Both the position numbers and the translations under genes were made by a program. From Agapanthus africanus (Eukaryota > Streptophyta > Magnoliopsida > Asparagales > Amaryllidaceae): a stretch of 64,000 bases of DNA. The DNA lies in NCBI GenBank assembly GCA_030015575.1, contig JASDDO010000026.1, forward strand, positions 68,473,433 to 68,537,432. Reading direction: 5' to 3'. Positions 11,260-21,310 of this stretch are shown in pieces; position 1 is the first letter of the stretch, and the number at the start of each line of letters is the position of its first letter. Below the pieces are notes generated by a model, which had not been told where the DNA came from, searched no databases, and saw only the letters and a list, made by a program, of their open reading frames with translations.

Positions 11260-14200
11260 TTCACTTCACCGGTGATGTTTCCTTCGGAGGATGGTAGCTT
11301 CATGCCCATTGATATGGCCTTAGCAAACCTTTTCCTCATCTTGAATTGACTTTTGTCAGTTATGGAGGTATTTTTCTCCAGCGGGATCGTCTCAGTTCTT
11401 TCGTCAAGGCGTTGGCGCTTGGCCCTTTCGAATATGACCGCCTCGCGTTCTCGATCAGCTTTACTTTTTAAGAGAGCTTCATTGAGGAATGCGTCAATTA
11501 CTTCATCCGATGGCCCCAGAATTTTTGGTTCAGGATCTGCCCCCGGCGTTTCAGTACGAGGGGTCTCTTCATTGTCCATGAACGAATGGGAAATTACATG
11601 ACAGCTCGCCGCGCATTCTTCAGATTCACCAGATGAACTTTCTCCCTCATCTTCCTCTTGAAAGACGTAATCGAGGAACTCTTGGAATGTAATGGGAGTC
11701 CGTGCCTTCTGGTTGTATTCCTCCAGCGCGTCAATTTGTTTTTGCAAGTCCGTGCGCTTGTCGCCAGGCTTCACGGGTTTCTTAGATTTCTTCTTCTTCT
11801 TTTTCGAAGATTTTGACGGCCGGTTGCGAGTGTCTGAGCCACCACCATCGGTCTTTGGAGTTGGACATGGCTTCAACATCCCTTCAATGACCTGCGGCTC
11901 CAACGGGTTCTTCCACCTAATCGCTGGACATGTCTGAAGATCGTTTAGCATGCTCTTTATCTTGGCTGATAATACAACCTCCCAAGGAGCTTCTTCAACA
12001 ACGGAGCATGTTGCCCCCGGCGTATTCGTCCCCTTAGAGGTGTGGGGCTGCGGGGGATTCACCTTCCATTTGTCAGATAACGCGAATTTGCCCTGTCGGT
12101 ACTGGTTTTCAAGCCAATTTTTGAAAACGTAGCAATCTTCGATCGGATGGCCCAGTACTCGATGATAAGGACAGTAGTTGGGCTCGTTGATATCACTTAG
12201 TTGCAACGGACGTTTTGGATCTGGCAGATTTATGAGACGGTTGCGCAACGCCAGCTCGAATAGCCTTCTCATTTTATCGCGGGGAAAAGAGTAAGAACGT
12301 CCTAGCCTCTCCTCAAGGGCTACGTACGGGCGCATATTATTTTGACGAGCAACCGGCTTCGAGTCGCTCGGTTGTTGTTGAGCATTAGCGACAACGATCG
12401 CTTTTCCCTTCCCCTTGTCATTTCGGGAGTCCGGCTTTGGAAGAGGGGGTTTATGGCCCATCTGATCCATTTGTGCTAGTTTGTCAATCAAGGCCTGGAA
12501 GGTAGTCGGCTTGAAAAACATCATAAATTGCGAGATGGTTGCTTGCGGATCAAGGGTTCCCACAAACATACCCACTGCGGGAGCTTTTTCAATGCGCTGC
12601 TCGCACTTCGACCATAAGTTTCGCCACCGTATAGCATATTGGACCCATGTCTCGCCTGGCTTTACCCTGGCGTTAATCAGTGCCGTCATTGGGGTACGTT
12701 CACTGGCGCTTGCAAAACGCTGAGTAAACAACAGCTCCATCTCCACGAAGGTCTTGATAGAGTCGTTCGGGAGCTCAGAATACCACTCGAACGCCGTATC
12801 TGATAAACTTCCAACAAACTGGCAAAGCAACAGCTTGTCATCACCGCCGGTGTTGCCACAGAGTGCCCTGAACTGGGCAACATGCTGGTGGGGATTGCCA
12901 GTCCCTTTGTAGACATGGAACTTAGGAATTGTGTAACCGGACGGGTACTTGATTTGATCGTACCAACTTGGATATGGCCGCCCCGTTTTTACGACCTGGT
13001 CGGCTGCTTCAGTCGCATGATGAACCCGTATTTGCTGGGCTATGTACTCGTCCAAACCAGCTTTAGAGATTGTATCCTCTTTAGCCGTTGACAGAGCTGG
13101 CGGAGGATTTGATGTCTCTCCCCTATCGTCTCCAAGGACGATCGGGGGTTCTTCAGCCGGAGGATCTTGTTGTATTATCATCCCTATCATGTCTTGGAAG
13201 AGGAGGCCCATACGCTGTATGTTGGCTGCTTGTTCAACAGCCTCTTTGTCCTTCTTCTCCAATATTCGACGAAGGAATTCGGTGTCGATTTCTTCCTCCT
13301 GGCGTTCATCCGAGGACGTTTCAGGGTTTTCTTTTGGCCCTGTAAGTGCGGCCATAGCGTTCATCATCTCTTGGAGCTTCTGCTTCTGCTCCTGTGCCTT
13401 GGTCACTGATCGCGTAAGCGGTCGATGACCCGTAGATATGCGACTGTCCTCTTTACCAGATGCCACATAGACGGTATGAACTACAATGCCCCTTGACTTA
13501 GGGCGTTTGGGTTCACAACCTTTGATATTCGTCATCGGCGTCGGCACTTTCTCCGGCCTTCTTCTTTTATGGGCTGTAGAAGTTGAGAGGGCCGTTGCTT
13601 TGGGCACCCAAGCGGTCATCACCTTTCGTTGCTTGACCGGGGGATTTTCTTCTTGCCGACCTTTCGACTTCTTCTGTTGGCGAGAGAAGTTAGAATCAAT
13701 GACAGATTCTCGGACTCGTCGCCATGTCTTGTAGATCCTGGAGGACAGTGATTGAGGAGGCTGCTCCGGCTTTTCTGTTTCCACAGCGGCCTCTACCGGT
13801 GGAGGAGATCTCTTGAGCACCGCAGTTGGCGAGTTCCTGCGTACCCTATTCAGTAGCTCAAAGCTGTTCCCAGTTGGAACAGCAGCATTAACTTCCACCG
13901 TTGGTGCTGGTGGAGTTATCCTGGAAGGGGAGTTGCCCCCAGTCTTCCTTATTCGGCGCCAGTGGCGTCGTCGGGCGCGACGAGTCGTCGGTATTGGTTC
14001 AGAGACAGAAACAGCCTCTTCTTGCCCCCTGTTCAGGTATGGGGCTGTTGCCGGCGTCAGCCTATTGAAGACTGATGTCTTTTGATCAGCAGGAGCAGGA
14101 GTGGGGGTTGGGACGGTCAATCTTGTAAAGACCTATTTCTTAGCAGAAGAAGCCGCCTTGACGACTTCAGGAGCAGCTTTGGCTATTCTTTTTGGAATAA

Positions 14201-14540
14201 CCTTTTCTGGGACTGCAAGCTTCATTGTGGGCCCGCAGGAGTTTTGGCCCAATCTGGAGAAAACCGAGGCACTGGTGTTGGGCGACCCGTTGGGAGGGGC
14301 CGCAGTAACTGAAAGTCGATCGAAGATCGACTTCTTAGGAGCTTCTTGTATAGGCACGGGGGTGCTGAAGCTTGTTGGCGGAAGCATAGTTCCGAAAAAC
14401 AACCTCGTGGTGGCTTGAGTAATCTGCTCCACGGGCATGGTGAACAGAGAGGCCGCTTGGGGCCCGTAGGTTATGCCCCCAGTTGAGGCCGGACGCGAGC
14501 TGCAGTTGCAGTTGGAGCACTTCAAACAAGCAGAGGCCAT
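11260..14540 (-). pseudogene. Tat gag
   Basis: The first plausible ATG after the primer site is at 14540 (MASACLKCS). An in-frame TAG at 14133-14135 cuts the protein early; the rest runs open to about 11260. Several short repeats of the form S-(V/I)-F-x-R-L lie near the N-terminus. A conserved VVHTVYVA motif (shared with the second Tat element) follows, then the capsid domain (about 12440-12980; YPSWYDQIKYPSGY to DKLAQMDQMG) and a CHHC zinc-knuckle module (YCPYHRVLGHPIEDC, about 12060-12320). The end has a Lys-rich run (SSKKKKKKSKK). At about 1,100 codons it is long for a gag, as expected in the Tat lineage. Confidence 0.88.
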
Positions 14541-14671
14541 CGATGCTTGATTCCTCTTCTGCACCAAGCGAGAGAACAAATCTTAGTAACTTAAAATCCG
14601 AAGGCAACCATTAACAAACCGCGATTCGTTCGCGAATGCGACACACGGAGTGTGGAGTGGAAAGAGGAAAA

Positions 14672-14690
14672 GGTCCCACCGGGCGTGCCA
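14672..14690 (-). other. Primer binding site of the Tat element
   Basis: On the minus strand TGGCACGCCCGGTGGGACC lies five bases (GATTC) after the LTR end. The second Tat-type element has the same motif with the same GATTC spacer at 60658-60680. I do not name the tRNA. Confidence 0.75.
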
Positions 14691-15447
14691 GAATCTGTTC
14701 CCCTCCGAATGGCGGCGCACAAGACTGCGAAGTCCTGGCGCTGAGATTCGGGGCAGATGCTATTTGGTTTTATCCGTCCACCTCTCCGAAGATGCCAAGT
14801 TGATTTATGGCACCGTGTATCGGAGGTTTAGACGGATGCGGCCGATATAGCAGACTTCGTCAGATTCCCCCTCGCTTGAGGGGTTTTTGATTGTGGGGAC
14901 GCTCTTCCCTGCAGGCGCAAGCCCCTACAGTTAATTACGCTACCGCATCGCGGTAACCACTTTCTCCTTCTCCAGAATTTCACTTCGTGTCGTATATGTT
15001 TGTTTTGTTTGTGGTTGCCCGTGGATTGTATACGGAGACTGAGTAATGCCGTCGCCTGTAGGACGTGGATTAGTCCAAATCCGTATTTACTTAGATTTGG
15101 GTTTGGTGTTTTTAGTTTAAGGATACATTAGCCGTATTGAGGCTAAGATCAACTTAAACGTTCGTTAAGGATATGTTAGTCTGAATTAAGACTAAGATCA
15201 ACTTAACGTGATGATCCATTTAATATATGGCCGTCGGGACTCATCACCTCTCTGACGTCGTTGAAGGATTACAACGATAGGTGTCAGAGGAGTTCAGAGA
15301 TTTACCCTTGAACCAAAGTCAATTTGGATTTTTACAGTCCATTTGAATGTTTAAGGATACATTAGCCGTGTTTGCGGCTAAGATCAACTTAAACGGGATC
15401 ATTTAGATCCGGCAAAAGAGCATTTGGAGGCTCTATTGTTACCATAG

Positions 15448-15810
15448 GTAGTTTAAGGACGTTGCGGTCCATAGGTAGTTTAAGGACGTTGCGGTCCATG
15501 TTCCAGTTTAGGGACGTGGTGGTCCATGTTCCAGTTTAGGAATGTGGTGGTCCATCGCCAGTTTAGGGACGTGGTGGTCCGTATTCCAGTTTAGGGACGT
15601 GGTGGTCCGTTATTAGTTTAAGGACGTTTCGGTCCATTATTCCAGTTTAGAGACGTAGTGGTCCATTATTAGTTTAAGGACGTTTCGGTCCATCGCCAGT
15701 TTAAGGACGTAGTGGTCCATCATTAGTTTAAGGACGTTTCAGTCCAATATTAGTTTAAGGACGTTTCGGTCCAATATTAGTTTAAGAACGTTTCGGTCCA
15801 CGAGTTTAGG
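15448..15810. repeat. Minisatellite, about 13 units of 24-30 bp
   Basis: Units read AGTTTAAGGACGTTTCGGTCC or CCAGTTTAGGGACGTGGTGG TCC with small changes. Two more units lie just downstream of pol (5138-5190). In element orientation the unit matches the longer array of the second Tat element (63183-63748). Confidence 0.9.
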
Positions 15811-16744
15811 GACCCCGCAGTCCATATTCATGTGTGGTCGTTGGGACCCGTCACCTCTCTGACGTCGTTGAAGGATTACAACGAGAACTGTCAGAGGAGT
15901 TCGGAGATGTACCCTCGAACCGGATGTAAATTGATTTAGGGAGCAGCCATGCTCAGTCAATTTAATTTGAGGACTTATGACCACGACTGGGCTAAGTCCA
16001 GTTTCAATATTCTTTTGTCTTTGGCCTATTGGACCTGTGCTACGGCCTTGCCCCTTAACTGCATTATTTTTCTTTGTTTTGGTTGGGCTCTGTCCTTTTA
16101 TAAATGATGCAGAGCATCTATTTTGTTTGGACTCTGCCCTTTTTAAAATGCATAGCATTTTTGATTAGGCCTGTTAGGCCTTTTAATTGGGCTCTGTCCC
16201 TTTTCTTAATAATGCAGAGCATTAAATACTCTGACAATGCCCCACATGGCTTGTCAGGCGCTTTGCGCAAATTAAAGAGCGCAAGCGCATATGGAAGTGA
16301 CACGTGTTACGCTCTGATGAGCGCAAGCGCAACATCGCAGTGCGCTGTGTCAGTGCGCTGCGCTGTTGCACAGCTGACACGTGGCGCTTCCTGGCGGCTT
16401 GCGCAATAGTGCAGTTTTGGCAAGTGCTGGGCACTGTTCTTATTCTTTTGGATCAATTTTAGATCAAAGAAAAACAAGTTTTTTTTTGTTTTCAAAGAAC
16501 CAGTGGTTCATAAAAAGTGCAAGGCACTCTTATTGTTTATTTCTTCTTCTTTTTTCCTTGAAGATCATTGACCTTGTTCTTAGATCAATGAACTGTTTTT
16601 TAAGAGAATTTTCTCTTTTTCTAAAGGTTTTTACCATTTTCTCTTGTTCTTGAGAAATTCTCTCTAATTCTTCAAAGTTCTCTCTGTTTGAAGTTCTTGA
16701 TTTCTCCCAAAATGTTCATGCCTTTGAATTGAGGTCCGGGGTCC

Positions 16745-16752
16745 TTTTTATA
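16745..16752 (-). promoter_or_regulatory. TATA box of the Tat 5' LTR
   Basis: TATAAAAA on the minus strand within CACTATAAAAAGGACC, correctly placed and oriented to start the element's RNA. Confidence 0.65.
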
Positions 16753-17217
16753 GTGCCCATAAATTAGTTAAATTTGTTAAAGAGATCTTTCTCTGAGTGA
16801 TTTGGGGAATTTTCCCCACCGTTGGATCTTTGATCCAAAGGCCTCTGTTTTACAGAAGAAAATCTTCTTGTTTTAACAAGAACAGAAAAGATTTCTTTCA
16901 AACCTCAATTCTGTCTTGCGCAAACGTCTCAGCGCGTGACACGTGTCGCGCAGCGCAGCGCTTGCGCAGCTGCTGCGCAATTGCGCAGACATGTGTCGCG
17001 CGGCACAGCACTTGCATAGCTGAAGCGTCGCTTCTTTTATTTTTTTATTTTTAAAGAGCCTTGCTCTGATTGGACACACTGCCTCGGGTGTTGTGCTGAC
17101 GCATCAACTTCTGACGCGTGGCATGTTGCGCGCAGCTCACGGGATTTTTGAAGCGTTGCTTCAGAAAATTTGAATTTTTGAAATTCAAACAGAGCCTTGC
17201 TCTGATTGGGGGAAACA

Positions 17218-17222
17218 GCCAC
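17218..17222. repeat. Right target-site duplication of the Tat element
   Basis: GCCAC, identical to 2725-2729, directly after the TG...CA terminus. Confidence 0.9.
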
Positions 17223-17777
17223 CGCTCCATTGTTATCGCAATACAAAGGTATTGGATGCTCAATGGACGGAACCACTCCAAGTTCAGTAATGAACTTCTT
17301 GATCCAAACAGCCTCTTTGGCAGCATCGTTGTCAGCGATGTATTCAGCCTCCATCGTCGAGTCTGCCACGGTTTCCTGCTTGGAACTCTTCCAGCTAACC
17401 GCCCCTCCGTAAAGGGTAAAGACAAATCCCGACTGCGACTTAGAGTCGTCCTTATCACTTTGGAAGCTCGAATCGGTAAAGGACTCCACTTGGAGTTCTC
17501 CGTTACCATACACCAAGAGCATCTCTTTAGTCCTTCGCAAGTACTTGAGAATGCTCTTCACAGCTGTCTAGTGACTCTCTCCAGGATCAGCTTGATACCT
17601 ACTCACTACACTTAGTGAGTATGCTGCATCGGGTCTGATACATAGCATCGCATACATGATAGAGCCTACTGCCGAAGCATAGGGTATCCCTTGCATGCGA
17701 GCTCTCTCCAAATTAGTCTTGGGAGACATCTCTTTGGAGAGAGTGAGACTGAGATCGTGGGTAAAAACCCACGTTTG
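17223..17777 (-). pseudogene. Copia RT end and RNase H, N-terminal piece
   Basis: In the frame shifted relative to the upstream pol ORF, the minus strand encodes YASAVGSIMYAMLCIRPDAA, a TAG at 17568-17570 (normally Trp), then VKSILKYLRRTKEMLLVYG, GFVFTLYGGAVSWKSSKQ and MEAEYIA up to YCDNNGAVA. There the Tat element interrupts it. The rest is at 2511-2729. The RNase H acidic residues in FTDSSF, EAEY and CDN are present. Confidence 0.9.
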
Positions 17778-20247
17778 GATCTTCCATACTAAACCTCTTT
17801 AGTATGGTGTCAATGTACCTGGATTGGGACAATCTCAATATCCTTTTAGATCTATCTCTATAGATCATAATTCCCAATATGCAGGAGGCATCACCAAGAT
17901 CTTTCATTGAGAATCTTTGTGATAAGAAGAGTTTGACCGATTGCAGCATAGGAATGTCATTTCCTATCAAGAGTATGTCGTCCATGTACAATACGAGGAA
18001 GACAACCTTACTCTCTGCTACCTTCTTGTAGATACAATGTTCATCTACGTTTTTGACGAAATCAAACTCTTTGATAACGATGTCAAAGCAGATGTTCCAA
18101 CTCCACGATGCTTGCTTTAATCCATAAATGGATTTAAGCAGCTTGCACACCTTCCCGCTGCTCCCACTATCTACGAAGCCTTCTGGCTGAGTCATGTACA
18201 CGCACTCTTCTAAATCACCGTTTAGAAAGACGGTCTTAACATCCATTTGCCAGATTTCGTAGTCATGATATGCAGCGATGGCAAGCATGATCCGGATGGA
18301 TTTAAGCATAGCCACTGGAGAAAAGGTTTCGTCATAGTCCACACCTGGTCTTTGACGAAAACCCCTTGCAACAAGTCTAGCTTTGAAAGTCTCCACTTTC
18401 CCATCTATACCAAGTTTTTTCTTGAAGATCCACTTGCTCCCAATGGGTTTTACCCCTTCAGGAGCATCTTCCAAAGTCCATACTTTGTTGGTGTACATGG
18501 ATTCCATCTCGGACCACATTGCATCCAGCCATTTCACTGAGTCCCCACTCGTGATGGCCTGCTCGAAGCTAGTTGGGTCATCATCAACCATGATGCAATC
18601 CTCGCTCCCACCATCCATGAGAAAACCGTAGTATCTCTCAGATGGGTGAGGAACCCTACTAGATCGGCGGAGAGGCTGAGGTTCGTTGGGAACTACCGAA
18701 TCCTCTGGTTCAACCAAATCTTCTGTCGTAGTCTGTATTACTGGAACCTCTTCCAGTTCTACCTCCATGCCACTAATCTCTTTTTCAAGAAATTCCTTTT
18801 CTAAAAAGGTGGCATGTCGAGAAACAAACACTTTTTGTTCCTCGGTTTGGTAGAAGATATACCCGCGTGAATGCTTGGAATATCCAATAAACTTACACAG
18901 AATGGACCTTGCCGCGAGTTTGTCCGGATTTTGCGTTTTTACATAGGCCGGACAACCCCATATCTTAACATAATTAAGACATGGTCTCTTTCCCTTCCAT
19001 ATCTCATATGGAGTGGCTGGCACAGATTTGGTGAGAACCATATTCAATAAGTCTGCAGCTGTTTCCAGTGCATACCCCCAGAAGGAAATAGGTAACGCAG
19101 CTGTGCTCATCATAGAGCGCACCATATCTAATAGGGTGCGGTTCCTCCATTCCGATACACCGTTGTGCTGTGGTGTATATGGAGGAGTTAGCCGAGAGAG
19201 AATCCCATTCTCTTTTAGGAAGTCCAGGAATTCATTGCTCAAGTATTCTCCTCCTCGATCAGATCGAAGGATTTTAATACTTTTTCCGGTTTGGTTCTCG
19301 ACTTCTTGTTTATATTCTCTAAATTTCTCAAAAGCTTCTGATTTGTGTTTCATCAGGAACACATATCCGAATCTAGAGAGATCGTCAGTGAATGTAATGA
19401 AGTACGCAGAACCATTCCTGGCATGTGTAGACATGGGGCCGCATACATCACTATGTACTAGTCCCAAGAGTTCCGCAACTCTTTCTCCGTGTCCCGTAAA
19501 CGGAGTTTTGGTCATCTTGCCTTTGAGACATGACTGGCAAGTGTCATAAGATGAAAATTCAAACGGATTCAAATATCCATCCTTATGCAACTTAGCTAGT
19601 CGTGTCGCATTGATGTGACCCAGTCTACAATACCACAAAAAGGATTCGTTCATTTCTGAACTCTTCCTCTTGTGTGTGTTTATTATGCTCAGAACTGTTG
19701 ATTGATTTAGAACATAAATGGCATTGCACAACGTGCCTGATCCAACCAACTTTTGGTTTAGAAAAATGTTCATAATATTATCCTGTAATACAAAATTATA
19801 TCCCTCTTTACTCAACAAAAAAACCGATATAATGTTGCATATTAGGTTCAGCATGTAATAGCATTCGTTCAGAATCAATGTATTACCAGTTGGCAATACA
19901 AGGTGATATTCCCCGACGATTTTAGCTGCAACAATTGCACCATTTCCAACCCTTATGTCTTTATCACCTTCTCCAAGTTCTCTACCTTTTCTAAGTACAT
20001 GTAATTGATTACATATATGGGATCCTGACCCGGTATCTAATACTCAGGACGTAGAGCAAATGGAGAAACAGTTCTCTGTAACGAACACACCCGAAGAAAA
20101 TGCATCAACATGTACTTTCTTCATCCGGGTGGCATGAGAATCCTGGTATTCCCCTATATCCTGTTCAGTCCTATAACTCTTATAAGAAAGAACGGAACCA
20201 ACGTTCCCCAGCACAGTATAACATGCGGGTTCGGTCAATACATCCAT
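17778..20247 (-). pseudogene. Copia pol: protease, integrase, reverse transcriptase
   Basis: An ATG at 20247 (MDVLTEPACY) opens the frame. A TGA at 20044-20046 stands where copia proteases have Trp, directly before the active site VLDTGSGSHIC. Then comes the integrase: zinc region LWYCRLGHINATRLAKLH...CQSCLKGK (the first His is Tyr), catalytic D in HSDVCGP, D in RSDRGGEYL and E in NGVSEWRNR. The linker carries RRSSRVPHPSERY. The RT has WQMDVKTVFLNGDL, YGLKQASWSWN and the catalytic YMDD box. A one-base loss near 17778 shifts the frame. No gag precedes the protease. The element is defective. Confidence 0.93.
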
Positions 20248-20283
20248 ATTATTATCTTGATTAAGGCATGATATGGTCAGTAC

Positions 20284-20306
20284 CTGGAGAGAGAGAGAGA
20301 AGAAAA
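20284..20306 (-). promoter_or_regulatory. Candidate 3' splice site before copia pol
   Basis: On the minus strand a tract of TTCTTCTCTCTCTCTCTC leads into CAG|GT at 20284/20283, 36 nt before the pol ATG at 20247. The tract is a strong plant-like acceptor. No donor was assigned. Confidence 0.4.
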
Positions 20307-20712
20307 CACTTTAGCGTATGCTCTTGCAAGATCAGATTGGTTATTATTTTATCTAATCAGGATGGCTCCTACTATTTTTATCAAATCTTCCTTCAAACCT
20401 TAAAAGGAAAGACTAGCCGGGATTAATTACACCCTATAACTTCGCCAATCTTTCAGCCAGGCCAGTGTCGGTACTTTGAGGGAGGTTCCCCGTGCTTTCG
20501 CACGGACCTAATTAAAGTAAATCTCGTTTTCGCAGAGGCGTAACCTCGTTGAGACCTTTCTAGACACCTACCTGGTCGGCTAATTGTCCTGTGTAAAACT
20601 CTTCCGGGAGTAACAATTACTCGCAGTGGGTATCGGGATCCAACTATCTCATAGAAGGTATGCAATCTCATTGCAAATTTCAACACTTGAAATTCCCGAT
20701 AATATTTTGCCC

Positions 20713-20938
20713 CTAGCGTCCCATGACCTTGACGCAGGCCAACAAACCATAGTGCACTAGTCAAGTTCAATCCGTCATTTCTTGATTGAATTAAACCCAC
20801 CCGTACGACCCTTGACGCAGGCCAACAAAGTCGCACGACTACCCTAATCCAATCTGCATCATATGCATAAGCAGATAAATACTAGTTAGCTACCGTACAC
20901 TACGCCTTGACGCAGGCCAACAAACGTAGCACGAATAC
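20713..20938 (-). other. Three stem-loops with a shared 20-nt loop
   Basis: The block CCTTGACGCAGGCCAACAAA (plus strand) occurs at 20727-20746, 20810-20829 and 20905-20924. Each copy is flanked by arms that differ in sequence between copies but pair with each other: 12 of 14 positions in copy 1, 9 in a row in copy 2 and 8 in a row in copy 3, counting G-U pairs on the minus (element sense) strand. Many mismatches on the plus strand become G-U on the minus strand, which suggests RNA made from the element's own promoter. Confidence 0.6.
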
Positions 20939-21065
20939 TAAGGAGGACTTATCTGAAATGACGGAGGGCTACGACAGGTTTTTCTGAAAACCTATTGCGT
21001 AATGAACTTTATATCGTTGCAGAATCAAGTGAATTTTGAAACGGAGTGATTTTGAGGTTTTCATT

Positions 21066-21310
21066 AGTTTTGCTAAAGAGGTCACTCCCGGTGAAGGGAT
21101 CTCGGCTCTATCCTCATCGAATAAGGTGCGGGATATATCATATATATCACTATGCAAAGCAAAACTCCAAAAGCAATCAAAAGCAAACCGAGTGTTGTAG
21201 CATCTGCCAGTTTTGCTAAAGAGGTCACTCCTGGTGAAGGGATCTCGGCTCTTTCCTCATCGAATAAGGTGCAGGGTATATCATATATACCACTATGCAA
21301 AGCAAAACTG
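21066..21310. repeat. Tandem pair of about 100 bp with inverted ends
   Basis: Copies at 21066-21166 and 21208-21310 share GCTAAAGAGGTCACTCC and AAGGGATCTCGGCTCT. Each begins with AGTTTTGCT and ends with the inverse AGCAAAACT. Copy 2 gains one extra base pair at the tip (C...G). Confidence 0.8.

Larger units (their letters stand above)
2730..17217 (-). mobile_element. Tat-lineage Ty3/gypsy retrotransposon (14.5 kb) nested in the copia element
   Basis: The element is bounded by TG...CA and a perfect GCCAC duplication. In minus-strand order it has a 5' LTR (17217-14696), a primer site, gag, protease, a linker with a zinc-knuckle-like module, RT, RNase H, a second archaeal-type RNase H, integrase, then a repeat-rich 3' region ending at 2730. 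The second RNase H and the repeat-filled 3' region point to the Tat lineage. The ORFs are broken by TAG at 14133-14135, a frameshift near 11260, TGA at 9790-9792 and 9217-9219, a frameshift in the G6 run 7868-7873, and TAG at 6357-6359. The left end does not visibly match the right LTR (see findings). Confidence 0.9.
14696..17217 (-). repeat. 5' LTR of the Tat element (about 2.5 kb)
   Basis: It ends at the primer-site spacer (…GGGGAACA on the minus strand) and starts TGTTTCCCCC at the target duplication. A TATA box lies about 470 bp inside the minus-strand start. The first part is rich in GCGC and ACACGTG motifs (16250-16400 and 16915-17020), which recalls the LTR of the second Tat element. 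The second part has duplicated blocks (15228-15335 with 15835-15945; ATACATTAGCCG blocks near 15122 and 15356) and a minisatellite. Confidence 0.75.

Noticed and set aside
20453..20836. 127-codon minus-strand ORF in the copia leader as a candidate gag
   Set aside because: No gag or zinc-knuckle motif, and it overlaps the stem-loop repeats. It is more likely open by chance.
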